A program made the position numbers and the translations under genes. Source: Lactobacillus apis (lineage in GTDB: Bacteria > Bacillota > Bacilli > Lactobacillales > Lactobacillaceae). From it: a DNA stretch of 64,000 nt. Shown in pieces: positions 44,493 through 54,110 of the stretch. A model generated the notes under the pieces. The model had not been told where the DNA came from, searched no databases, and saw nothing but the letters and a program-made list of their open reading frames with translations. Position 1 is the first letter of the stretch; every line of letters begins with the position of its first letter. The stretch covers positions 421,285 through 485,284 of the forward strand of contig NZ_PDKP01000001.1 of NCBI RefSeq assembly GCF_002837055.1. The letters run 5' to 3'.

Positions 44493-45122
44493 TCACTTTG
44501 TCTTCAAATATGTATACGGATCATCTTTGTCACGTGCAGTCATCGAATAACGACCAAACAGAATCACTGCGTGATGAGTATGAATCCATTCATCTTTGGG
44601 CAAAACCTCCTCTAATCTCTGTTCAATTTCCAAAGGTTTGGCATTTTGCGGAACGATATGGAATCTTTTTGAGATGCGAGATACGTGCGTATCCACTGCA
44701 ATTGCAGGTACGCCAAAGCCATCTGCTAGAACAACATTAGCTGTTTTCTCTCCTACTCCAGGTAAAGAAACTAAATCTTTTTTGTTTTTAGGAATCTGAC
44801 TATGATATTTATCAACTAAAATTTTAGCAGTTTCTTTTAAGTGCTTAGCCTTAGAGTGAAAAAGACCAATTTTTGATATATGGTTTTCAATGTCTTTCAT
44901 TGAAGCCTTTGCTAATGCATCCGGATTTGGGTAATCTTCAATGAACTTTGGCATTACTCGATTTACCATTTTGTCGGTTGTTTGTGCACTCATTAAAACA
45001 GCACATAATAAATGAAATTTATTGTCCCAAACCAACTCACTTTTAGCATCGGGATACATTTGATTAATAGTTCGCAGTACTTTACGAGCTTCCTCTGTAC
45101 TCAATAATTTTTCTTTAGGCAT
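44493..45122 (-). CDS. nth: Endonuclease III homologue lacking the Fe-S cluster
   Basis: Nth removes oxidised pyrimidines from DNA and nicks the abasic site. The 209-aa protein has the helix-hairpin-helix SLPGVGEKTANVV with catalytic Lys126 and Asp144 in AVDTHVSR. The usual C-terminal Cys-x6-Cys-x2-Cys-x5-Cys cluster loop is missing: after HAVILFGRYSMTAR the protein ends in DKDDPYTYLKTK. The only Cys is C40. The catalytic residues are intact, so it is probably active without iron. It follows dnaD by 4 bp in the conserved dnaD-nth order. Confidence 0.94.
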   Translation of the reverse strand: MPKEKLLSTEEARKVLRTINQMYPDAKSELVWDNKFHLLCAVLMSAQTTDKMVNRVMPKFIEDYPNPDALAKASMKDIENHISKIGLFHSKAKHLKETAKILVDKYHSQIPKNKKDLVSLPGVGEKTANVVLADGFGVPAIAVDTHVSRISKRFHIVPQNAKPLEIEQRLEEVLPKDEWIHTHHAVILFGRYSMTARDKDDPYTYLKTK

Positions 45123-45126
45123 TTCT

Positions 45127-45768
45127 TTATCGATTCCTTTGTAAAAACTTCTGAACTTCGCTTGGTGTTTTTAAGTTATGTCTTTGCCAATTAAGTAGAA
45201 CCCGATCAACATACTTAAGGCTATATGCCTGCGATAAAACTGCTTCTCGCAAGGCAAGTTTTATTATTTCTGGATCATAGTGATCAACGTTTAACCAAGC
45301 AGAAATTTCTTCACGTTCAATTGGACTTAAGTAACGACCAAACTCAATCTCAAATTGTCTCATTAATTGGTTCAAAGGACTATTGTCAATTTCGGAAGTA
45401 GTGTTTGTAGTTTCTTCTCCAGACTTCGGTGTTGCGACATTTTTTTCTAGCAAATCATCTAATTTTGAATAAAGCCGATCAAGATTATAATAGTTGCCAA
45501 TGCGTCCTTTTTCATCTGTCACTTGATCTATCGTTAAATCGTTTTTATCTATTAGCTGTTGAATGATACTAGCAATTTCTGTTGCTGAAAAATTAGTATT
45601 GGCTGCCATCTGTTCATTCGATGGAAACTTGTTTCCTTTTTGTGCAAATAACTCTAATTGGATAATTAAAATCAGTTCAGAATTAGTAATTTTAAGTTGA
45701 GGATAATACGCAAGTAATCCGTTTGAGAGTAAGGTAAATCCTAAAAAGCGGTAGTCATTATATTGCAT
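45127..45768 (-). CDS. dnaD: DnaD family replication initiation protein
   Basis: DnaD helps load the replicative helicase in Firmicutes. The 213-aa protein has an N-terminal winged helix domain (about residues 30-90, FPSNEQMAANTNFSATEIASIIQQLIDKN) and a C-terminal DnaB-like/DnaD domain with EFGRYLSPIEREEISAWL, LKLALREAV-type and LKYVDRVLLNWQ segments. It is immediately followed by nth and preceded by the asnS terminator. Confidence 0.93.
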   Translation of the reverse strand: MQYNDYRFLGFTLLSNGLLAYYPQLKITNSELILIIQLELFAQKGNKFPSNEQMAANTNFSATEIASIIQQLIDKNDLTIDQVTDEKGRIGNYYNLDRLYSKLDDLLEKNVATPKSGEETTNTTSEIDNSPLNQLMRQFEIEFGRYLSPIEREEISAWLNVDHYDPEIIKLALREAVLSQAYSLKYVDRVLLNWQRHNLKTPSEVQKFLQRNR

Positions 45769-45784
45769 GACAATTTCTCCCTTT

Positions 45785-45822
45785 TAAAAAAGTTGAACTA
45801 AAGTAACTTAGCCCAACTTTTT
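45785..45822 (-). terminator. Terminator downstream of asnS
   Basis: On the minus strand AAAAAGTTG pairs with CAACTTTTT (45787-45795 with 45814-45822) and extends by wobble and CTAA/TTAG pairs. It sits between asnS and dnaD, so the dinG-ypmB-asnS and dnaD-nth blocks may be separate transcripts. Confidence 0.7.
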
Positions 45823-45843
45823 AACTTATTTAATTAATCAAAT

Positions 45844-47142
45844 TTAAGGTTCAACTCTGTTAATCATTCTTGGGAACGGAATTGCTTCACGTACGTGGTC
45901 TAGCTTACAAATCCAAGCAATTACACGTTCAAAGCCCATTCCAAAGCCAGAGTGTGGCACGCTACCATACTTACGTAAGTCAAGGTACCAGCTGTAATTA
46001 TCTTCGTTCAAACCGGCTTCCTTAATTTGCTCTCTTAAGGTGTCATAATCGCTTTCACGCTCAGAGCCACCCATAATTTCGCCATATCCTTCTGGGGCTA
46101 AAACATCTGCACAAAGATATTCTTTTGGATTTTCCGGGTTCTTCTTCATGTAGAATGGTTTAATTGAAGTAGGATAGTTAACAATAAAGAATGGACGATC
46201 AAATTTTTCGGAAATGAAAGCTTCATCTGGAGCACCAAAATCATCGCCCCATTTAAAGTCACGACCGTCTTCTTGAAGCATTTTTACAGCATCATCGTAT
46301 GATAAGCGGGTGTAGTTTCCTTCAGCAGCTGGTTCCAATTTCTTTGGATCACGACCAAGTAAACTTAATTCATATTGGCAATTATCTAGTACTTGCTTAA
46401 CAACGTATGAAAGAAAACGTTCTTGAATATCAAGCGATTCATCTTGATGCATCCAAGCCATTTCCGGCTCCATCATCCAGAATTCGGTTAGGTGACGACG
46501 AGTCTTAGATGCTTCAGCTCTAAAGGTTGGTCCGAAAGTAAAGATTTTACCGAAAGCCTCGGCCCCTACTTCACCATATAATTGTCCAGATTGAGAAAGA
46601 TAAGCATCCCCACCGAAATACTCAGTATGGAATAATTCGGTAGTGCCTTCTGGTGCAGAATGCATAAAAATTGGGGCATCAAATTTTACAAAGCCTTCGT
46701 TTTCAAAAAAGTCGACTGTGGCTTTAAAAATCATGTTTCTAATACGCATAATTGCGAATGGCCTTCTACTACGTAGCCATAAATGACGATGATCGAGTAA
46801 AAAGTCAATTCCGTGTTCCTTGTTACCAATTGGATAGCCTTTGCTATTAGTAATAACTTTTAAATCAGAAATTTGAATTTCGTAACCAAAGTGTGAGCGT
46901 TCATCTTGATGAACTGTACCGGTAATGTAGAAGCTGGCTTCTTGGTGTAAAGACTTAGCAGCTTCAAAAACTTCATCAGAAACATCATTTTTTCTGATTA
47001 CACCTTGAAAGAATGCAGTACCATCACGTAACTGCAAGAAAACAATTTTTCCGCTTGAGCGCTTATCTGTTAGCCAAACATGCATTTGAACTTCTTCGTC
47101 TACATGTTTAGAACAATCAGCAATTGAAATTAATTTTGTCAT
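45844..47142 (-). CDS. asnS: Asparaginyl-tRNA synthetase
   Basis: AsnS charges tRNA-Asn. The 432-aa class II enzyme has an OB-fold tRNA-binding domain ([24 protein letters not shown]), class II motif 2 at [25 protein letters not shown] and motif 3 at [14 protein letters not shown] chose ATG 47142 ([18 protein letters not shown]) by family length; the frame is open up to 47169 and a GTG lies nine codons upstream, so this start is less sure. The 39-bp gap to ypmB has no T-box leader. Confidence 0.95.
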   Translation of the reverse strand: MTKLISIADCSKHVDEEVQMHVWLTDKRSSGKIVFLQLRDGTAFFQGVIRKNDVSDEVFEAAKSLHQEASFYITGTVHQDERSHFGYEIQISDLKVITNSKGYPIGNKEHGIDFLLDHRHLWLRSRRPFAIMRIRNMIFKATVDFFENEGFVKFDAPIFMHSAPEGTTELFHTEYFGGDAYLSQSGQLYGEVGAEAFGKIFTFGPTFRAEASKTRRHLTEFWMMEPEMAWMHQDESLDIQERFLSYVVKQVLDNCQYELSLLGRDPKKLEPAAEGNYTRLSYDDAVKMLQEDGRDFKWGDDFGAPDEAFISEKFDRPFFIVNYPTSIKPFYMKKNPENPKEYLCADVLAPEGYGEIMGGSERESDYDTLREQIKEAGLNEDNYSWYLDLRKYGSVPHSGFGMGFERVIAWICKLDHVREAIPFPRMINRVEP

Positions 47143-47208
47143 AAATTCTTGTTCCACTTTCCTTATCAAATCAATTTAATCATACCAAAGATTTTGCTAT
47201 TTAGCGAC

Positions 47209-47691
47209 TTAACCTAGCAAATTTCCATTTTTAAATTCATATAATTGGTATTGATAGTGATCAGCTGGATCTTTTGCTGTCACTTCCCAAACTGCTCTAT
47301 TATTGTACCAACCTAGATTAACTTTGGTAATTTTGTTATTAGGATTTTGAGCCTGATAGCTGCTGCGCACTTTAGCTTCACTAACGCCCTTTTTAGCTGA
47401 GAGCAAATAACCCTTTTTCGAACCAGGCAAGTATATAAAATAGTATTGTTGGCGATTTTTACTTGAACCTTTTAATGAATAGCTGTTAACTCCCCGATCT
47501 AAATGATAATTTTTTTCAATTTTAGTAATTGGGGACTTAGCTAATGCAATTTGATTTAACTGCTTTGTTTCGTTTCGTTCAGGGGTACTTGCCTTATAAA
47601 AAATGAGAACTGAAGCGGCATAGAGAAATATAATTATTCCAATAAGCCATGCTACAAATTTAATCGTTTGTCTTGTGTCGTCTTCTATCAT
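47209..47691 (-). CDS. ypmB: YpmB-like DUF5590 (PepSY-type) membrane protein
   Basis: This 160-aa protein has one N-terminal membrane segment (about residues 10-31) and an extracytoplasmic domain with PITKIEKNYHLDRGVNSYSLKG and VWEVTAKDPADHYQYQLYEFKNGNLL, the fold and position of Bacillus YpmB. The function is unknown. It is located between dinG and asnS as in Bacillus, where ypmB also follows dinG. Its start overlaps the end of dinG by 32 bp, in a different frame. Confidence 0.85.
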   Translation of the reverse strand: MIEDDTRQTIKFVAWLIGIIIFLYAASVLIFYKASTPERNETKQLNQIALAKSPITKIEKNYHLDRGVNSYSLKGSSKNRQQYYFIYLPGSKKGYLLSAKKGVSEAKVRSSYQAQNPNNKITKVNLGWYNNRAVWEVTAKDPADHYQYQLYEFKNGNLLG

Positions 47692-50470
47692 AGTTATCTA
47701 ACTTATTCCGTAATTCTTTTAAACTAATTTTGTTTGTTTTAACAGGGATAGCATTTAAAAATACTTTACCATAATCTTTTGTCCAAAGGCGTGAATCTAA
47801 AATTAAAAATTGTCCACGATCGTTTTCACCACGGATTAGTCTTCCCATCCCTTGCTTAAAACGAATGATTGCACGCGGAATTGTATCTGTCTTAAAAATA
47901 TCAATTCCTTGTTTCTGCAATTGTTGCTGACGTAATTTTACTTCAGGCAAGTCCGGAGATTCAAAGGGTAATTTTGCAGCAATTACGAGGTCGATATTAC
48001 AATCATGGAAATCGATTCCTTCCCAAAAACTATCAGCTCCTAAAATAATTGCCTTTTGAGCAATTGCAAAACGTTTAGTAATGCGGTTGTTAGAGCCTGA
48101 AACTCCCTGAGCCAAAATCTCAAAATCACGTAGAGCTGGAGAATTCGAAATTATACTGTAGACATCTTTGATTTTATTCAAATTAGTCATCAGCACAAGC
48201 ACGTGATTTTTATGGTTTAAATCATGTTCTAGTATTTCTGCCAGTGATTGATCAAATTGGTTAGTGGCGACATCAGGTAGATCACTAACGGCAAGTACTT
48301 GCAAATGACTTTCCAATTTGAAGGTGCTTTTACCAACATATTCCTGGGGATGCATATCTGTTAAGGCAAGTTGTTTAACAAGATAATCAAAGTTGCCTTC
48401 ACTTGTTAAGGTAGCACTGACAAAAGAAAGATGATCAAAACGATCGTAGATTTGTTTTAGTTCATCTGAAGCGTCAAGCATTAACCAACTTAAATTTGCA
48501 CTTAGTGGATCAGCTGGATTAGTTAAGGTAACAATAAAGCCTTCTTGGCTCATACTGGTATCTGTTTGTAATAAATCAGATAGCTGGTAGCTTTTGGTAA
48601 TGTAAAAATCAAGGTGATCAATTTGCTCTGTGATTTCACTTAAAATAGCGTCTCGATCAGTGCCTGAAGTGTCTGTTTCATTATAAAGCTTAAATAAAAT
48701 CTCGTTTGTTTGCTGGCGGACTTCTTCAAGTTTCTTTTGCAGTTTGGCTAAAGTAGCTAAAAACTTGCTGTCTTCGCCGAATAAGTCGCTTGCTTGAAAA
48801 CTCAGTAACAAATTACTATTCGGCAACATGTTTTTGCTAATTGCTCGGCTACGTTTTTGATAAAGTTCTTGCTGCAGCTGGTTGATGATATTGATTAGTT
48901 TAAGGATTGCCGGGTCTAATTTTGCCAGTAAAAAATTAAACTGCACATCATCACCATACTGGTTTAGAACACTATCATCTGCATAAAAGAGCAAATTGCG
49001 TAAATGTGTCAAAGTGCCCCAAAAAGATTCAAACTGGAACGAATCATTACGTGAAGTAATAACGTTATCAACGAAGCGGTGTGCTTCGTCAATTACTAAG
49101 TAAGGATTTTGTCCCCAAATTGAATCATTGTAGTGATTAGCTAAATATGCGTGATTAGTAACAAGAATGTCTGCTTCTTCCTGCCTTTGGCGTGCTAAAT
49201 TCCAAAAGTCAACGTCTGCAAAACTACTTCCAACACGTGCGTCACCAGGATGTGATATTTTAACAAATAACGGTGCCTTATAATTGGTTAATTGCAGTTC
49301 ATCTAGGTCACCAGTCTTAGTTTCTGTTAGCCAGACCAAAATCCGCATCTGCAAGACTAAAGTCATTTTATTAGGCGTGCCCTGATAAAGGGTTTGATAA
49401 AACCCATCAAGATCCAAATAATGACTACTTGATTTAACAACTTCTGCCGCTAAATCAAGGTTAGTTACATTTAGTAGCTGTGGCACTTCCTGACTAATAA
49501 TTTGATCTTGTAGTACCTTGGTTGGTGTAGCAATTACTAATTTGCGATTAGTGTAGAGCCGGTATGAATATGCAAACAAGTAAGAGAAAGTTTTCCCTGT
49601 CCCATTTGGAGCTTCTACCAATAAAGCCCGTTGATCGGGACTTTCAAGAAAAAGATTAATTCGGTTAATCAAGTCAACTTGCGGCTGGCGATAATTAATT
49701 TTGTTTTTAAATAAACTATACTTCGCCTTATTATTAGTTGGAAAAACAGCTTCGGCGTCACCGTTTTTAACCGTTGAATGTACTTCCTGTTTTTGCAAAA
49801 CGACGTTACGCACTTGCATCTGACTTTTATTTAGTGGGCGCTTTTGCTTGCGAGCTTCATCTGCGATTGTCGAGAAAACCCATGACGTATCACGAATTAA
49901 ACCGTGAGCTAGTGAGCTCAGTGTATTTAAAGTTGCTTGAGGTAGCGATTCAAGCTTTTTGATGATTTTGATTAGTAAAACGGCGGTTCCATATGCGTCA
50001 GAATCTGCCTTATGCGGATTAAGATGCTTTATTTGAAGCTGATTGGTCAAATCTGTTAGTTTATAGGACGGTAATGTGGGGAAAGCGATTTTAGCTAATT
50101 CAACCGTGTCAATTGCTCGGTTAGTTAGAGCTTCATAACCATGTTGCACAAGTTCATAATTCAAAAAAGGTAAATCAAAATTGACATTGTGTGCTACGAA
50201 CACAGTGTCCTTCAAAATTTTAATAATTTTTGGTGCGTAATAAGAAAAGTCCTTTTGGTTGGCAACATCACTATCATGAATGTGGGTCAAATTTTGAACC
50301 GTTAAAGGAATTTCGCGATGAGGGTTAATCATAAAAGAATAGGTCTTGACGACTTCCATGTTTTTAATAATCGCGCAACCGAATTGAATTATATGATTAT
50401 CGTCTTCGCGCTGGGTACCTGTTGTTTCAAGATCAACGACTGCAAAGGTATCCTTAGCAAAAGCAGTCAT
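47660..50470 (-). CDS. dinG: DinG family exonuclease-helicase
   Basis: The 936-aa protein has an N-terminal DEDD 3'-5' exonuclease domain (FAVVDLETTG, HNVNFDLPFL, HKADSDAYGT) fused to an XPD-type helicase: Walker A EAPNGTGKTFSYLFA, Walker B VIDEAHRF and helicase motif VI MGRLIRGENDRGQF. This domain fusion is usual in Bacilli. No cysteine cluster is present in the helicase, so it lacks the Fe-S centre of E. coli DinG. It starts a block with ypmB and asnS. Confidence 0.92.
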   Translation of the reverse strand: MTAFAKDTFAVVDLETTGTQREDDNHIIQFGCAIIKNMEVVKTYSFMINPHREIPLTVQNLTHIHDSDVANQKDFSYYAPKIIKILKDTVFVAHNVNFDLPFLNYELVQHGYEALTNRAIDTVELAKIAFPTLPSYKLTDLTNQLQIKHLNPHKADSDAYGTAVLLIKIIKKLESLPQATLNTLSSLAHGLIRDTSWVFSTIADEARKQKRPLNKSQMQVRNVVLQKQEVHSTVKNGDAEAVFPTNNKAKYSLFKNKINYRQPQVDLINRINLFLESPDQRALLVEAPNGTGKTFSYLFAYSYRLYTNRKLVIATPTKVLQDQIISQEVPQLLNVTNLDLAAEVVKSSSHYLDLDGFYQTLYQGTPNKMTLVLQMRILVWLTETKTGDLDELQLTNYKAPLFVKISHPGDARVGSSFADVDFWNLARQRQEEADILVTNHAYLANHYNDSIWGQNPYLVIDEAHRFVDNVITSRNDSFQFESFWGTLTHLRNLLFYADDSVLNQYGDDVQFNFLLAKLDPAILKLINIINQLQQELYQKRSRAISKNMLPNSNLLLSFQASDLFGEDSKFLATLAKLQKKLEEVRQQTNEILFKLYNETDTSGTDRDAILSEITEQIDHLDFYITKSYQLSDLLQTDTSMSQEGFIVTLTNPADPLSANLSWLMLDASDELKQIYDRFDHLSFVSATLTSEGNFDYLVKQLALTDMHPQEYVGKSTFKLESHLQVLAVSDLPDVATNQFDQSLAEILEHDLNHKNHVLVLMTNLNKIKDVYSIISNSPALRDFEILAQGVSGSNNRITKRFAIAQKAIILGADSFWEGIDFHDCNIDLVIAAKLPFESPDLPEVKLRQQQLQKQGIDIFKTDTIPRAIIRFKQGMGRLIRGENDRGQFLILDSRLWTKDYGKVFLNAIPVKTNKISLKELRNKLDNYDRRRHKTND

Positions 50471-50489
50471 CAGTTCACCTTCATTTCAA

Positions 50490-53400
50490 TTAATTTATTT
50501 CTACTATTTTTTCTGCGTCAAGTAAGATTAGGTACTTATGTTTAACTGGCTTTTCAGCAAATGAGTTAAGTGCTCGCTCGTATAAACGCAGTTGACCAGT
50601 ATACTTTTGCTTAATATTAGCAATTGCTAAATCTAAATTATGCTGATCAATGTGGTCAGTTTTGTAATCAAATAATATTATGCCATCATCTTCAACGAAA
50701 TAACCATCAATTGTACCATGAATTAATATTTTAGCATTTGGATCACTAAAATCGTTAAACAAGGTACTAGCAGAAAGCAGGCTGGAAAATTCAACCTCTC
50801 GCTTAAGTTGAGCAGGATTTTGCCAGAACGGTTTAGCAAAATCACTGTGAACGAACCAATTGATTTGTTGCTGATTAATGCTAGGGACAATTTCTGGATT
50901 TAACTTGTCTTGTTTAATTAAATCTTTTATTTCAAGTTCAAGTTGTTCCGGCTCACCTTTTTGATTGTAATCGTAGTACTGGAGAAGCAAGTGTGTCGCA
51001 GTACCAATCTCTGCTCCAGTAAATTTAGTTTCAAACAAAAAGTCAGGTTTAGTTTCAATTGGCTGGAGATAACGATTGGTTGAAGCCAATAAGTGTGCAT
51101 TTTCCAACTCAGTTTCCAATGGATCATTGAATGCTTTCTTTATTTCAGAAACAGATTGATAAGCCGTAGTCGAACTGGCATCTCTAAAAGGATAGTCGTA
51201 ATCGTACAACTTAGGAGCTATTCTTGTTAATAAAGCATGATCTTGGTCAGAGGCCACTTCTTCTGTTTTAGCTATTTCAGAAGAAATTTTTTCATTTTCA
51301 TAATGGACTAACAAAAATGGTGTCTCTTCATCTAATGAATTCGTGATATCACTAATCTTGATTTCGGGATATTTGTCAAAATTAATTGCTGGACCAATAA
51401 AACTCATTGAGCTAATAGCGTTTAATTTACTGCTTAAAGGCAATTTCTGTCGACCATTAAGCTGATTTTGCCATTTTTGGCGCGTCTTTTCGTAATTTTT
51501 GACTTCTGTAATAAGAATTAGTTTTTGGCGTGCACGTGTCATCCCTACATAAAGAATACGTGCCTCTTCTTCCAACAATTGCTGTTTTTGAGCAATATTA
51601 TCATAAGATTTGAGCAGTGTATCGGCGCGATAATGTTCTTGCCTGATTGTTAGACCCAAATTATTTGCATTGATAATATAATTACCGCTTAAATCACGCA
51701 TTTGATAGCGGTGCTGTAAACCAATATAAAAAACAATTGGGAATTCAAGCCCTTTAGAACCATGGACAGTCATCAGTCTAACAGAGTCCCCCGCTTCTTT
51801 AGTAACTAGAGGTTGTGCTAAGTCTTTTTGACTGCGCCTCATTCGCTCAATAAAGTTAATAAACTGATATAGTCCTTTAAAGCCAGCACTTTCATATGAA
51901 CTGGCACGCTCATAAAGTGCTTCAAGGTTGACGCGTCTTTGCTTTCCGTTTGGTAAAGCAGTCATTACTTCAAGTAAATTAGTTCGTTCGTAAATGCTCC
52001 AAATTAACTCAGAAATACGATGATTAGCTGCAAAGTGACGTAACTCTTCTAACTGATTTAGAAAAATCTTTGTTTTTTGACTCAGCTCATCATTGACCGC
52101 AACATAAGAAGTTAAGGCATCATAAAAACCGGTATTTTTACTATGTACTCTGATTTTGGCTAAATCAGTTTCAGTGAAATTAAATAGTGGTGACCGCAAT
52201 ACTGCAACTAGCGGAATATCCTGATCTGGGTTATCAATGATGCGCAAGTAGTTTAGCACAATTGTTAATTCAAGCGTTTGGAAGTAATTTTTGGCATCCG
52301 TCACCAGTAATGGAATGTCATTTTTGGCAAACTCCTGCATAATTGCTAAGTTATCGCTACGGCTTCTAGTTAAAATCGCAATATCGCTGTATTTAAAGTT
52401 CCGCTTTTCCTTTGTCAGAGTATCGTAAACTTGCAAATTCTCGTTTTTAAACTGCTTAATTCGGTTAATCACCATTGCAATTTCAGCTGAATCGATTTCG
52501 TCTTCATCTTCGGCATTAGTTGAACCATCTTGGCCATCTTTTTCGCTGTATATTAGTTCACTGGCTTGGGGCAGTTTTTCGGGATAGTAATTAGCACCTA
52601 AAACTAACTGCCCTTCTTTTTGGTAGTCAATCCCACCAAAGTCAGTAGTCAAAACATGATCAAATACCTGGTTAACGAGTTTAATTACCGGCTTTGTTGA
52701 ACGGAAATTAGCAGATAATAGAATCCGTTCATCCTGCTTGTTCTCATCTTTGGCTGCCTCTTGATACTTATGGAGGAAAAGCGAAGGCTCAGCTTGACGG
52801 AAACCGTAGATTGATTGCTTAACATCCCCCACCATAAATAAATTATTTTGTCCATCCTTTTTAATCAATTGCAGTATTCGTTCTTGCAAGGGATTAATAT
52901 CCTGATATTCATCAACCAAGATTTCTTTGAACTTAGTTTGATAAAACGACCGCGCCATTTGCGAATTTGAAGTATCTTGACTCAGTATTTGATAAGCAAA
53001 TTGCTCCATATCACTATAGTCAACCAGATTTTCTGCACGCTTCAATTGGTCAAATCGTTCAATTAAGGCCAGCTCTGCTTTGACGATTGCAGTCATAATT
53101 TGATGCCCTTTGTTTAGTAAAGCGATTTGTTCTTTTTCATCAGTAGCATAAAAGGAGGTAAAAGACGTAAATACTTGCTCGGAAGCATCTTTTTTAAGCT
53201 CAACGCATTTCTCATAAAAATCAAGTAAATCTTCATCCCATTTGCTCGATTTACGAAAACTAGTAAAGAGGCAACTTCTTAATAGCTCTCTTTGCTTATC
53301 ATAATTTTCATCTCTTTCAATACTAGCCAGATAATTTTGCAAGCACTTATCGAAGAGTTGGAAACTGTCTTTAACCTTTGCTAATTCTTTGGTCTCCATG

Positions 53401-54110
53401 GCAGCTGTTGCCAGCAACTGCTCAAGTTTTTCCTTTAAATCAGAAAAAGTGGTCAAAAGATAAGGCTTAATGTTCTTTTGCCATAGCTTTGAATGAGTGA
53501 CATCGTCACCAATTTCATATTGAGTTGGTAAGTTTTTTAACCAGTCACGGTAATCAGGCTTAGCCATTGCATAATTATATAAGTCTAATAACAAGTCACG
53601 TGCAGACTCAGCACTACGGTCGCCGGCAAAATTTTCGTAAAAAGCAATAAAAGCTTGATCATCGTTTTCTAAAAATTCACTTTCAATTTCTTGCAGTGCT
53701 CGCTCACGCATTAATGCTGCTTGAGTCTCATCCGTTAAAACACTAAAACTAGGATCAAGGTCAATGACATAGTAAAAACGATGAATAACATCTAGACAGA
53801 AAGCATCAATCGTTGAAATATTAGCAGCGTCAATTAAGTTAAGCTGCTCTCGTAAGTCAATTTTAAGTTTTTCATGCTTATTTAGTCTCTGCTCAAGGGC
53901 ACTTTTAATTTTTGCTTTCATTTCTTGAGCAGCGGCTTTAGTAAAGGTCACGACTAATAACTCATTTACACCCGTTCCAGTGAGAATTTCCTGCATAAGT
54001 CTCTCTACTAAAACAGTTGTCTTTCCGCTCCCAGCAGAAGCAGAAACCAGAATATCAAGGTCACGATCGTCTATTGCCTGCTGTTGTTCATTCGTATAAT
54101 CTGGCATCAC
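50490..54110 (-). CDS. rexA: RexA (AddA) helicase-nuclease subunit A
   Basis: RexAB (the AddAB equivalent) processes double-strand breaks and loads RecA. The 1206-aa protein has UvrD-type Walker A SASAGSGKTT near residue 22, DEYQDINPLQ (motif II) and GDVKQSIYGFRQAEP (motif III), MTVHGSKGLEFPIVF, GMTRARQKLI, and a C-terminal nuclease with GTIDGYFVEDDGIILFDYKTD. Two Met codons open the frame; ATG 54107 is equally plausible. It overlaps nothing and follows rexB directly. Confidence 0.95.
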   Translation of the reverse strand: MMPDYTNEQQQAIDDRDLDILVSASAGSGKTTVLVERLMQEILTGTGVNELLVVTFTKAAAQEMKAKIKSALEQRLNKHEKLKIDLREQLNLIDAANISTIDAFCLDVIHRFYYVIDLDPSFSVLTDETQAALMRERALQEIESEFLENDDQAFIAFYENFAGDRSAESARDLLLDLYNYAMAKPDYRDWLKNLPTQYEIGDDVTHSKLWQKNIKPYLLTTFSDLKEKLEQLLATAAMETKELAKVKDSFQLFDKCLQNYLASIERDENYDKQRELLRSCLFTSFRKSSKWDEDLLDFYEKCVELKKDASEQVFTSFTSFYATDEKEQIALLNKGHQIMTAIVKAELALIERFDQLKRAENLVDYSDMEQFAYQILSQDTSNSQMARSFYQTKFKEILVDEYQDINPLQERILQLIKKDGQNNLFMVGDVKQSIYGFRQAEPSLFLHKYQEAAKDENKQDERILLSANFRSTKPVIKLVNQVFDHVLTTDFGGIDYQKEGQLVLGANYYPEKLPQASELIYSEKDGQDGSTNAEDEDEIDSAEIAMVINRIKQFKNENLQVYDTLTKEKRNFKYSDIAILTRSRSDNLAIMQEFAKNDIPLLVTDAKNYFQTLELTIVLNYLRIIDNPDQDIPLVAVLRSPLFNFTETDLAKIRVHSKNTGFYDALTSYVAVNDELSQKTKIFLNQLEELRHFAANHRISELIWSIYERTNLLEVMTALPNGKQRRVNLEALYERASSYESAGFKGLYQFINFIERMRRSQKDLAQPLVTKEAGDSVRLMTVHGSKGLEFPIVFYIGLQHRYQMRDLSGNYIINANNLGLTIRQEHYRADTLLKSYDNIAQKQQLLEEEARILYVGMTRARQKLILITEVKNYEKTRQKWQNQLNGRQKLPLSSKLNAISSMSFIGPAINFDKYPEIKISDITNSLDEETPFLLVHYENEKISSEIAKTEEVASDQDHALLTRIAPKLYDYDYPFRDASSTTAYQSVSEIKKAFNDPLETELENAHLLASTNRYLQPIETKPDFLFETKFTGAEIGTATHLLLQYYDYNQKGEPEQLELEIKDLIKQDKLNPEIVPSINQQQINWFVHSDFAKPFWQNPAQLKREVEFSSLLSASTLFNDFSDPNAKILIHGTIDGYFVEDDGIILFDYKTDHIDQHNLDLAIANIKQKYTGQLRLYERALNSFAEKPVKHKYLILLDAEKIVEIN

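Noticed and set aside
47143-47208. Possible T-box leader for asnS
   Set aside because: The gap to the upstream gene is only about 40-66 bp and contains no T-box consensus or specifier loop.
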